Below are positions 34,601 to 41,223 of a stretch of 64,000 bases of DNA, piece by piece. The position numbers and the translations under genes are program-made. Location of the stretch: positions 1 through 64,000 of the forward strand of contig JBKQIF010000024.1 in the NCBI GenBank assembly GCA_052148435.1. The letters run 5' to 3'. Below the pieces are notes generated by a model, which was not told the origin of the DNA, made no database searches, and saw nothing but the letters and a program-made list of their open reading frames with translations. The DNA is from JBEKYD01 sp052148435 (GTDB lineage: Bacteria > Acidobacteriota > Terriglobia > Bryobacterales > Bryobacteraceae). Numbering within the stretch: the first letter of the stretch is position 1; each line of letters begins with the position of its first letter.

Positions 34601-34768
34601 CTGGGGATCGCCGGCCACTCCCGCAACCGCCAGCACGCGCCCGCCGCGAAACGGCCCGATCAGCCGGTACTCGATCCCTTTGAGAAGTTTCTCGTCCAGT
34701 TGGCCAAACAGGGCGCCGGAAAAGAGCAACGCGGCAAACGCCAGGCGATAAGGCTTGAAGGAGTTCAT
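31634..34768 (-). CDS. Large secreted Asp-box (BNR/VPS10-like) beta-propeller protein
   Basis: 1044 residues. Signal peptide MNSFKPYRLAFAALLFSGAL then GQ. Asp-boxes (SxDGGxxW) recur through residues 65-700: SVDGGAHW, SNDGGKTW, STDGGQSW, STDGGVTW, STDGGKTF, SIDGGKNW, and NGGASW, which form sortilin-type ten-bladed propellers. The last 300 residues include an Ig-like part and helices (LARRLTSLHRAVNEIRDLRA). Acidobacteria often carry such proteins; they may bind or degrade extracellular glycans, but no glycosidase acid pair can be identified. Followed 12 bases downstream by the GT-C-like gene. Confidence 0.85.
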   Translation of the reverse strand: MNSFKPYRLAFAALLFSGALFGQLDEKLLKGIEYRLIGPFRGGRVLAVAGVAGDPQTYYFGAAAGGVWKSVDGGAHWNPVFDRQPVSSIGSLAVAPSDPNVVYAGTGEGCLRGDISYGDGVYRSNDGGKTWKNLGLHDTRQIPQVIVDPRNPDIVMVAAMGHAFAPNQERGVFRSTDGGQSWTKVLYVDDRTGATDLAFDPANPRVVFAAMYQFQREPWTMTSGGPGSGLYRSTDGGVTWKRLQGNGLPEGVLGRIGVSVSGGDSSRVYALIEAEKGGLFRSGDGGDKWELVSDDERYRQRAWYFSHVFADPKNGDTVYVLNTGMFRSTDGGKTFTLLSAPHGDHHGLWIDPANPSRMINGDDGGATISIDGGKNWTPQLNQPTAQFYHVAVDNRFPYYAFGAQQDNTPVAIASWSDSGLIGLRNWYEVAGSESAFMAADPRDGNIVYSAGQGGVSRFDKKNEQGIDISPWPVNSAGHGDGDFPHRFQWTQPILFSPHDANVLYTAGEVVFQTTNQGKSWSVISPDLTRNDKSKQQSSGGPITKDNTSVEYYDTIFALAESPLEKGLLWAGSDDGLIHVTRNGGASWQKVTPREMPEWSLVSLIDASPHDAGTAYAAVDRHKLDDFEAYIYKTADYGKSWTRISNGIPAGDYVHAVREDPKSKGLLYAGTETGVWISFDDGAHWQKLKLNLPSVPVHDLVVKDDDLVVATHGRAFWILDDITPLRKLAPGDVEADAKLVPPRPAYRLRFPDSVDRRQPAGENPPPGAIVYYYLKAKPKEEVKLEILDGEGNLVKSYSSVKKTEAAGPAEWPDVQHPSEVLPAEAGLNRFYWNLRHEDPVTVPGTFYESDIPPKGPMALPGNYQVRLTVAGKGQTAPLELRLDPRMHSTPEELEKQFELERDLARRLTSLHRAVNEIRDLRAQLNALGARYRNAAAWQPLKPLAEELLKKIGAVEENVIQTRMKSTEGDLRYPTMIDEQLISLSWGVDGADAPPTDGQQRLFAELSGKLQEQLNQWDKILSVDLTGFTRTAERQKIPVVEVGNRK

Positions 34769-34832
34769 TTACCCGCTCAGTATAGCGTGGGAGAAGCGGT
34801 AAAAAGCTCTGGCACGGTATACTGAGCTTCTG

Positions 34833-35432
34833 ATGCACTTGAAGATTCTGGCTCACCCGATTTTCCCTACCCTCAACTTTCACATGCCCATGATTGTGGA
34901 TCTCTCGCATCCGCTCATCATGCTGACCGGGGAAAACGGGTCGGGTAAGTCTACCCTGCTGGCTTCCATTTTCTGCGCGCTCAAGGGTCAGACGGTGGAA
35001 GGGTATGTGTACCGTCTGGATGCGGGCAAGGTGGAGGTCGAAGGCGCCTATCTGTTCGACGCCGAGCAGCACAACCCGCGGCTGCAGCCGGAGGTGTTTC
35101 GCGAGCAGCCGGAAATGGTGGAATTCCTGAAAATGGCAAGCCACGGACAGGTGATGCTGTCGCTATTCCGCGAGAGCTTCCCCAAGCTGCCGGAAGGCAC
35201 CATCCTGCTGCTGGACGAGCCGGAAATGGCGCTCTCGGTCTCCAACCAGCACCGCATCCTCAAGATGCTCAAAGAGCTGGTGGACCGGAAACGATTCCGC
35301 ATCGTCTGCGCCACGCATTCGCCGGTGCTGATCGAATCGGCCGATACCTACGTGATCGACCTGGATCGTCACATCAACCGCAACGTAGTTTCGACGGACA
35401 TGGGCATCCAGGGCGCCAGCACGATCCAATAG
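34833..35432 (+). CDS. Small AAA/ABC-type ATPase
   Basis: 199 residues. Walker A GENGSGKST, Walker B TILLLDEPEMALS and a D-loop/switch region ATHSPVLIES mark it as a single-domain SMC/ABC-like ATPase (COG3910-like). It lacks an insert domain and a membrane part, so it is not a transporter subunit on its own. It is divergent from the Asp-box gene and 9 bases ahead of a small Cys-rich gene, which may be a partner. Confidence 0.85.
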   Translation: MHLKILAHPIFPTLNFHMPMIVDLSHPLIMLTGENGSGKSTLLASIFCALKGQTVEGYVYRLDAGKVEVEGAYLFDAEQHNPRLQPEVFREQPEMVEFLKMASHGQVMLSLFRESFPKLPEGTILLLDEPEMALSVSNQHRILKMLKELVDRKRFRIVCATHSPVLIESADTYVIDLDRHINRNVVSTDMGIQGASTIQ

Positions 35433-35441
35433 TCCGATCCC

Positions 35442-35660
35442 ATGGCCTGCTGCGAGAATTTCGAACGCCTGCTGGACCGCGAGCTCGCGCGCCGCGCCCA
35501 GCCGCACCAACTTTCGAACGGCACCATCATCACCGATATCGATACGGAATACTTCCTGGTTTTTGGCGAGGAGCGCCACCAGTTCGTGGGCTTGCACTAC
35601 TGCCCGTTCTGCGGGCGCGTGCTATCGCGGGAACTGTGGAACCTGGAAAAGAAAAAGTAG
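35442..35660 (+). CDS. Small Cys-rich protein (zinc-ribbon-like)
   Basis: 72 residues. CPFCGRVLSRELW near the C-terminus is a zinc-ribbon half, with a further Cys pair at the N-terminus (MACCEN). It follows the small ATPase gene by 9 bases, so co-expression is likely. No homologous family recognised. Confidence 0.6.
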   Translation: MACCENFERLLDRELARRAQPHQLSNGTIITDIDTEYFLVFGEERHQFVGLHYCPFCGRVLSRELWNLEKKK

Positions 35661-35669
35661 CGTAGCCGC

Positions 35670-35759
35670 TCCTGGCGGCGGCAACCGCCATAACCGCCGC
35701 CAGGACCCGCACCACCTTCCTCGTAGACCCGGCCGGTGGAGTAACAGGAAACGGCCGGG
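35670..35759. terminator. Two stem-loops after the ATPase/Cys-rich operon
   Basis: Stem 1: TCCTGGCGGCGG (35670-35681) pairs with 35694-35705. Stem 2: CCCGGCCG (35728-35735) with CGGCCGGG (35752-35759). Both lie soon after the stop codon at 35660, without U-tracts, and could be Rho-dependent terminator structures or repeat pieces. The rest of the gap to 35954 holds no gene; inverted TTGTGCA words occur at 35927-35943. Confidence 0.4.
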
Positions 35760-35954
35760 CCCCCAGTGGTGCGCGAACTCTCGCACGACTGAACAGTAAC
35801 ATGCCGGCCCAGCCCCGCCAGGCGGAGTGCTCAGCTAAGTGACTGCGCAATAAGCGGAAACAATTTGCAAAGCGCTGTCACCGCCTTCCGGCGGAGCATG
35901 CGGGCGGCGCCGCACCGCGCTCGATATGCACAAATTTGCACAATCCCCTGGCCC

Positions 35955-36170
35955 TCACCGCACAATTGAGATCCGCTGCACCTCCAGTTCATACCCTTCA
36001 TCGCGGGCGGTTTCGACAACCATGGTCCGTAGCGCGTCGTCGTCCACTTCGCGCCCGTTGGTGGCGCTCCATCGCTTAATCGACTCGGCGCCGACCTCAA
36101 TCGTTACATGCCATTGCTTCTTCTTCGAGTCCCACGCGACCTCGGCTTGGTTCGCTTGCAACATGGCCAC
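35955..36170 (-). CDS. Conserved small protein of unknown function
   Basis: 71 residues, MAMLQANQAEVAWDSKKKQW then HVTIEVGAESIKRW. The pattern of a short beta start, one helix (DDALRTMVVETARDEGYE) and a beta end resembles small conserved proteins of Acidobacteria and cyanobacteria. No charged catalytic set. It is alone, transcribed leftwards from the gap before the TPP enzyme. Confidence 0.6.
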   Translation of the reverse strand: MAMLQANQAEVAWDSKKKQWHVTIEVGAESIKRWSATNGREVDDDALRTMVVETARDEGYELEVQRISIVR

Positions 36171-36237
36171 ACCCCACTAAAATAGTACCGCCAGCCCACC
36201 GGGAGGGCGCGGTGTGTTGAGATAAAAGGAACCCGAC

Positions 36238-37788
36238 ATGAATGGCGCCGAGTGTCTCCTCAGAAGCCTGCTGGCGAACGAAGTGGATTTGTGCCTGATG
36301 AATCCGGGAACGTCCGAGATGCAGTTTGTTTCGGCGCTCGACCGCGTGCCGCGCATGCGCGGCGTCCTCGGCCTGTTCGAGGGCGTCTGTTCAGGCGCGG
36401 CGGACGGTTATGCCCGCATGACCGGGAAGCCCGCGGCGACGCTCCTGCACCTCGGACCAGGCCTGGCGAACGCGCTGGCGAACCTCCACAACGCGCGCAA
36501 GGCGCGCTCTCCGGTGGTCAACATTGTGGGCGAGCATTCCACCCAGCACCTGCGTTACGACGCTCCCCTGACCGCCGATACGGCGGCTTTCGCGCGCCCC
36601 GTGTCGGGTTGGGTGCGGACGGTGGAGCGCGCCGCCGCCGTGGGCGAAGCAGCCTCGGCCGCGGTGGCCGCAGCCCTGGGACCGCCGGGCCAGGTGGCCA
36701 GCCTGATCGTACCCGCCGATTTCTCCTGGAGCGAGGCCGGAGAGCCGGGCTGCCCCGTTCCCCGGCTTTCCCGGCTTCTGCCGGCCAGCGAGCGGATCCG
36801 CGACGCCGCTGGCGCGCTGCGCTCCGGCGCGGCCGGACTGCTTCTCAGCGGCTCCGCGCTCCAGGTCCGCGGCCTGCGCGCGGCCGAGCGCGTGCGCGCC
36901 GCCAGCGGGGTGAGAGTCTTCGCCGACCGATACGCCGCCAGGATGGCCCGCGGGGGTGACATCCCCGCCGTCGAGCGCATTCCCTACTTTCCCGAGCCGG
37001 CGCAGGAGCTGCTGGCCGGATTCGAGCGCCTGATCCTGGTCGAAGCCCGTCCGCCCGTCTCGTTTTTCGGCTATCCCGGCTTGAGAAGCTCTCTGGCGCC
37101 GGCCGGCTGCGCCTTCGACGTGCTCGCATCCGAGGATCAGGACGGCGCGGGCGCGCTCGAGTGGTTGGCCGAGGAACTGGCCGCGCGGCCGCCGGGGAGC
37201 GCCCCGCCGTGTCCACCGCGGCCGGTTCTGCCGGGCGGCGAGCCGCTCAGCGCGGGCGCCGTCGGCCGGGCTGTGGGCGCGCTCTTGCCGGAGGGAGCCA
37301 TCGTTTCCGACGAAGCCGTTTCCTCCAGCGAGCCGATCTGGCCACACCTCGCCGCCGCCAGGCACGACTATCTTCCCGTAACGGGCGGCGCGATCGGCCA
37401 GGGATTGCCGGTGGCGATGGGCGCCGCGCTGGCCTGCCCCGGCCGCAAGGTGGTGGCGCTCGAAGCCGACGGCAGCGCCATGTACACCCTGCAATCGCTC
37501 TGGACCATGGCGCGCGAGCGGCTGGACGTCACCATCGTCATCCTGGCGAACCGCCGTTACCGCATCCTCGATATCGAGATGCAGCGGACCGGCGCCGGCA
37601 CGGTGGGGCCGCGTGCCGGCCGGATGATCGATCTTACGCACCCGGAGCCGGACTGGATCAAACTGTCCGAAGGTTTGGGAGTCCAGGCGGCGCGCGCCGC
37701 CACGGCGGACGAATTCATCCGCGAATTCGGCGCGGCCATGCGGGAACCTGGCCCGAGGCTGATCGAGGCCGTGCTCCATCCGGCGTGA
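36238..37788 (+). CDS. IlvB-like thiamine pyrophosphate enzyme, solo
   Basis: 516 residues. NPGTSEMQFVSALD and GLFEGVCSGAADGYARM (with the catalytic Glu) are the N-terminal Pyr domain; GAIGQGLPVAMGAALACPGRK and ALEADGSAMYTLQSLWTMAR (the GDG-type motif, here ADGSAMYT) with NNR-like ILANRRYRIL form the PP domain. Acetolactate synthase, sulfopyruvate decarboxylase and related carboligases share these. No small ilvN subunit is near, so it is a stand-alone family member of unknown substrate, probably not biosynthetic AHAS. A Shine-Dalgarno AAGGA lies 9 bases upstream of ATG. A remnant of the 3' end of a close paralogue lies at 39770-39817. Confidence 0.85.
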   Translation: MNGAECLLRSLLANEVDLCLMNPGTSEMQFVSALDRVPRMRGVLGLFEGVCSGAADGYARMTGKPAATLLHLGPGLANALANLHNARKARSPVVNIVGEHSTQHLRYDAPLTADTAAFARPVSGWVRTVERAAAVGEAASAAVAAALGPPGQVASLIVPADFSWSEAGEPGCPVPRLSRLLPASERIRDAAGALRSGAAGLLLSGSALQVRGLRAAERVRAASGVRVFADRYAARMARGGDIPAVERIPYFPEPAQELLAGFERLILVEARPPVSFFGYPGLRSSLAPAGCAFDVLASEDQDGAGALEWLAEELAARPPGSAPPCPPRPVLPGGEPLSAGAVGRAVGALLPEGAIVSDEAVSSSEPIWPHLAAARHDYLPVTGGAIGQGLPVAMGAALACPGRKVVALEADGSAMYTLQSLWTMARERLDVTIVILANRRYRILDIEMQRTGAGTVGPRAGRMIDLTHPEPDWIKLSEGLGVQAARAATADEFIREFGAAMREPGPRLIEAVLHPA

Positions 37789-37825
37789 CGCCGGTTGTGG
37801 AGGACGAGAGAGTGCGGCAACCTGT

Positions 37826-38302
37826 TCAGCGGAGCGCCGAAAACTTGGCAATCACCAGTTCGACGCCGCGGAGCACTCGGCAGTCATCGAGATGCCCTCC
37901 GAATGCGCCTTTCTCGTTGGAGAACGTGATATGGAGGTGTGGCTTGCCGCCGGTGATCGTTCCATCGAGATTTAAGAGTTCCATGGCGCCCTTTACCGTG
38001 TAGAACTCGTCCGCATTGTCGGGTCCGAGCGACTTTGAGCGATGATACGCACACTCCTGCAGCGAACCGATGCCCATCAGCACGGCGCCGTCCTGGATAT
38101 TGTTCTGCCGGATGGCGGCCACCACCGATTCAAGCAGATGGCCGTCCCTGGCCACCTGGACGCGGTAGATCGCCTGTATCTGCCCTCCCGCAATCTTCGG
38201 AGGCGTTGCGTCGGCCCCATTGCTCAGCGGTACGAGCACCCGTAGCGCCACAAACAGGCAAGGTATGCGCAGCCACTTCTGCGTTCTGGGACGGAATATC
38301 AT
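37826..38302 (-). CDS. Exported PPC/DUF296-domain protein
   Basis: 158 residues. A signal-like start (RIPCLFVALRVLVPLSNGA) precedes a PPC/DUF296 fold with the motif GGKPHLHITFSNEKGAFGGH (G-x-PHLH...). Bacterial PPC proteins are trimeric, often metal-binding at the His pair, and generally without a settled role; plant forms bind AT-rich DNA. An exported form is unusual. It converges with the TPP enzyme gene. Confidence 0.72.
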   Translation of the reverse strand: MIFRPRTQKWLRIPCLFVALRVLVPLSNGADATPPKIAGGQIQAIYRVQVARDGHLLESVVAAIRQNNIQDGAVLMGIGSLQECAYHRSKSLGPDNADEFYTVKGAMELLNLDGTITGGKPHLHITFSNEKGAFGGHLDDCRVLRGVELVIAKFSALR

Positions 38303-38577
38303 GTTCCTCCTTCGTTGTTATGCGTGCTTACGGAATCTGCCCCAACTCAGTATACTCGATGCACTCGGAAATGCTGATAAGAATCGACTTAAGTGCAGGG
38401 CTGAGGCTCCGAAACTGCTTGACAGAAAGGTATGCCGATGATAGTGTTACCGCAGTGGCTGCGGGACGCGCGCGCAGTGCGGTCGCGGGGTTACGTGCTC
38501 GCTCGACAGGGCGGCACAAGGAGATTCGCGACGAGGCCTCTCAGGCTTTGTTGCCGCGCTGCCGTGTAATCGGCCAG

Positions 38578-38776
38578 TTGTGGTCCCAGACCCTCGGCAG
38601 CGATCTCGTCGGCACCTTCGGAGATCCGTCGGGAAGCGTTGTTCCCCAAGCCGCTGTGGTGGCGACGAACCGCGAAACGAATATCTCGTACCGGGCAGAA
38701 ACCGATGGGTCGGGAAATTATATCTTCACGCAGTTTCACCCCGGCCCATACGCATTGGTCCAGTTCCGGACGGCCC
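38578..38776 (+). pseudogene. Remnant of a TonB-receptor-like plug/carboxypeptidase-regulatory domain
   Basis: One frame reads GTFGDPSGSVVPQAAVVATN then TNISYRAETDGSGNYIFTQF and HPGPYAL, a near-perfect match to the N-terminal carboxypeptidase-regulatory-like repeat at the start of acidobacterial TonB-dependent receptors (GTVTDPSGAVVPGA...N..TN...T...G.Y.F..L.PG.Y). The rest of the receptor is missing; the frame runs directly into the aldo/keto reductase leader. A TTGACA sequence (38419-38424) with weak TAGTGT downstream could be the old promoter. Confidence 0.6.
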
Positions 38777-38818
38777 GTCCCCAGGGACGGATTAGAAGTT
38801 GGAAAGGGGTGCTTCAGC

Positions 38819-39763
38819 ATGCAGAGACGTTCTTTTTTTGGCACATTCTTTTCGGGTCTCGTAGGGGCGGCTAGCGCCAAACCAGCGAAGCCGAAGGCGG
38901 GTGATGTCCCGATGCGCGAACTGGGCAGGACAGGGCAGAAGTTGACCTGTATCGGCATGGGCGGCGGCCGGTTCCATTTGATTCCCCTCGAAGAGGCCAC
39001 CGCCATGATACGGCGCGCCTACGACCTGGGCATCAACTATTTCGATATGGCCCGCGGCTACTACAAAGGCCATGCCGAGGAGATCTATGGCTCTGTCATC
39101 CCCGAGTTTCGGAAGGACATTTTTCTAACCAGTAAGAGCGGGCAGCGTACGCGCGAGGGAGCCGAAGCCGATCTCGAGAACTCGCTGAAGACGATGCGCA
39201 CCGATCACCTGGACCTTTGGCAGATGCATTCGGTCGGCACGAAGGCGGATATCGAAAAGATCCTTGGGCCGGGAGGGGCGCTGGAAGCATTTGTCGCGGC
39301 GAAGAAGGCCGGCAAAGTCCGGTTTTTCGGATTCACGGGTCATGCCGATCCCGACATAAACCTGCAATTGCTCCGTAGCTACGACGGTTTCGATACCATG
39401 CTCATGCCGCTGCACGTGTCGGATACGGTCTTCCTCAGCTTCAGCGAGAACGTAGTTCCGGTTGCCCAGGAGCATGGCATCGGCATCCTGGGAATGAAAG
39501 TCTTCGGCAGCGCCTATCTGCTGCGCACTTTCAGCGTGGAAGATTGCCTGAGCTACACGCTCAACCTCCCGGTGACCGCCGTCCCGCTCGGGTTTACTAC
39601 GCCGGGCCAACTGGACGACGACGTACGGATCGCGCGGAAGTTCAAGCCGCTCTCGCCGGAAGCGGTGCAGGCGTTGCGCGCCCGGGCCCATGCCGACTTC
39701 GATGTGATGGGTGGGCCGGTGGCTCACGGGCCAGGCGTGGAGTTTTGGAAGAAGAAGAGTTGA
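38819..39763 (+). CDS. Tat-exported aldo/keto reductase family protein
   Basis: 314 residues from ATG 38819 (AAGGGG upstream). The start MQRRSFFGTFFSGLVGAASA has a twin-arginine (RRSFFG) and hydrophobic segment, so export by Tat is likely. The body has AKR landmarks: GMGGGRF, AYDLGINYFDMARGY, LTSKSG, DHLDLWQMHSVG and VRFFGFTGH. The usual catalytic Tyr is present (DMARGYY), but a Cys-Gly-rich Fe-S tail is missing. Acidobacterial genomes carry many Tat-type AKRs. Substrate unknown. Confidence 0.85.
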   Translation: MQRRSFFGTFFSGLVGAASAKPAKPKAGDVPMRELGRTGQKLTCIGMGGGRFHLIPLEEATAMIRRAYDLGINYFDMARGYYKGHAEEIYGSVIPEFRKDIFLTSKSGQRTREGAEADLENSLKTMRTDHLDLWQMHSVGTKADIEKILGPGGALEAFVAAKKAGKVRFFGFTGHADPDINLQLLRSYDGFDTMLMPLHVSDTVFLSFSENVVPVAQEHGIGILGMKVFGSAYLLRTFSVEDCLSYTLNLPVTAVPLGFTTPGQLDDDVRIARKFKPLSPEAVQALRARAHADFDVMGGPVAHGPGVEFWKKKS

Positions 39764-39769
39764 TGCCGT

Positions 39770-39817
39770 GCAGGGGCCGGCCCCGGAGTTGATCGAGGCC
39801 GTGCTCGATCCCGCGAG
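39770..39817 (+). pseudogene. 3'-end fragment of a TPP-enzyme gene
   Basis: One frame reads GPAPELIEAVLDPAR, which matches the C-terminal GPRLIEAVLHPA of the TPP enzyme at 36238-37788. At DNA level 24 of 27 bases agree. It lies just after the aldo/keto reductase stop and without a gene body, so it looks like the tail of a lost paralogue or a recombination scar. Confidence 0.6.
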
Positions 39818-39824
39818 ACCAGGC

Positions 39825-39853
39825 GGGACAGACAAGAAGACATCGTCTGTCCC
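39825..39853. repeat. GGGACAGAC hairpin between convergent genes
   Basis: GGGACAGAC (39825-39833) pairs with GTCTGTCCC (39845-39853) around an 11-base loop. It belongs to the window's GGGACAG family and could act as a bidirectional terminator between the aldo/keto reductase and the sugar-binding gene. Confidence 0.65.
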
Positions 39854-39865
39854 ACCTCGGTCCGT

Positions 39866-40852
39866 TTAATTCGCGGCGGCGGGCGCTTGCGCCTTCAGGA
39901 ATGCATCGACGTTGTCCTTGTCGATGAGCGTGGCGCCGGTGTCGACAAAAACCGGCACGGGCGAGCGCGTGTCCTGGGTCCAGTTCGCTTCCAATGTCGG
40001 GAGCTTGTAGTGATGCACGGTGTCGAGGATGAGGGTGCCGAAATGCGCCATGGTGAAGGGTTTCTGCACGATGGTTGCGGCGATCTTCCCTTTTTGTATC
40101 CAGGTGAGCGTATTCGCGTCCGAATCCATGGCGACCAGAACCTTGCCGTCCACCTTGTTCCGGTCGAGTACGTCTGCGATCTCCTGGCATGCGGTGGCCT
40201 CCAGGCAAACGAAACCGTCCGGCACCGATTTGCCCTTGAGGATTTCTTGGGTTGTATCGAATGCAATGGACGGAGTGCCCTTCACATCGACGACGCGGAC
40301 AATCTTGATCTGCGGGTGCTCGGAAAGGATGTTCTTGTAACCCTGCAATCGCTCGTCGAGATTGGACTGGCCCGGCATGGTGAAGACTACCACGTCACCC
40401 TTGCCATGCAGGCGCTCGGCGAGGGTGCGGCCTCCCATCAGCCCGGCCTGGTAGTTGTTCGTGCCGACAAAGGTCAGGCGCTTGCTGGCGGGGGCGTCCG
40501 CGTCGATGGTGACGACCGGGATGCCTTGGGCGATGGCGGCATCGATGGGCTCCTTCATCGTCGTCGGATCGCCGGCGGAGACCAGGATGCCGGCTGGTTT
40601 CTTACTCACGGCGTCACGGAACGCCTGCACCTCGGCTTGAACATCGTAGTTGTCGGGGCCAACCGTTTCGGAAGCCACTCCCAGGCCGCGCGCCGCCCGG
40701 TCGAGGCCAGCCGAGGCCGCTTGCCAATAGGCGATTTTGGCATTTAGGACTACCAGGTAATATTTTTCATTTGCTTCGTGCCGCGAACCACTGCAAGCTG
40801 CAAGGCCCGCAATCAGCGTTGCAGCAGCGATTGCAGCGACCGTTTTATTCAT
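39866..40852 (-). CDS. Sugar ABC-transporter substrate-binding lipoprotein (RbsB/XylF-type)
   Basis: 328 residues. The start was chosen at 40852 because AAGGAGG lies 6 bases upstream and MNKTVAAIAAATLIAGLAAC gives a lipobox (LAAC). The body is a type I periplasmic-binding fold with KYYLVVLNAKIAYWQAASAG, DPTTMKEPIDAAIAQGIPVV and DSDANTLTWIQKGKI, the ribose/xylose-binding pattern. No permease or ATPase gene lies next to it, so it is an orphan binding protein serving a transporter elsewhere or acting as a sensor. A longer frame to 40975 is unlikely. Confidence 0.88.
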   Translation of the reverse strand: MNKTVAAIAAATLIAGLAACSGSRHEANEKYYLVVLNAKIAYWQAASAGLDRAARGLGVASETVGPDNYDVQAEVQAFRDAVSKKPAGILVSAGDPTTMKEPIDAAIAQGIPVVTIDADAPASKRLTFVGTNNYQAGLMGGRTLAERLHGKGDVVVFTMPGQSNLDERLQGYKNILSEHPQIKIVRVVDVKGTPSIAFDTTQEILKGKSVPDGFVCLEATACQEIADVLDRNKVDGKVLVAMDSDANTLTWIQKGKIAATIVQKPFTMAHFGTLILDTVHHYKLPTLEANWTQDTRSPVPVFVDTGATLIDKDNVDAFLKAQAPAAAN

Positions 40853-40975
40853 GATGTCCTCCTTGGCAAGCATATAGGTATAACGCCTTTCAGTCTCCCA
40901 GAGCAAGGGCGCCTGGATTTTCGGAAACGGAAGCTGGCGAACCCTCTTGCGCCGTGGTATTCCTCTACCACCCAT

Positions 40976-41223
40976 CCGATCCTTTAGCCAAGCGATACAG
41001 GAATGAGCTTCCCCGATTTCTAGACTAGCAGACCGTCAGGCTGGAGAGAATCCCGCCTGCAACTGGCCGCGGGTTAGGTGGAATTTAGCGCGCGAAACCT
41101 GCGGCCGTTCCACCGGACCTTTCAGCGAACGCATCTCGCGTAACTGCACTTGCCCTGGGCCAGGCTGAAACGACGCCGCGGAACCCGCCTGCGATCGGGT
41201 GTCGCCCGGCTACTATTGAGTAG
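40976..41223. other. Intergenic gap without a gene
   Basis: About 250 bp between two divergent genes. No ORF with a ribosome site, no clear promoter hexamers and no repeat family member recognised. Confidence 0.4.

Noticed and set aside
33161..34825. 554-codon plus-strand frame over the Asp-box gene
   Set aside because: Antisense shadow; Asp-box repeats on the minus strand clearly identify the true gene.
38419..38447. Promoter-like TTGACA with TAGTGT
   Set aside because: The -10 matches only three of six bases; noted only as the possible old promoter of the receptor remnant.
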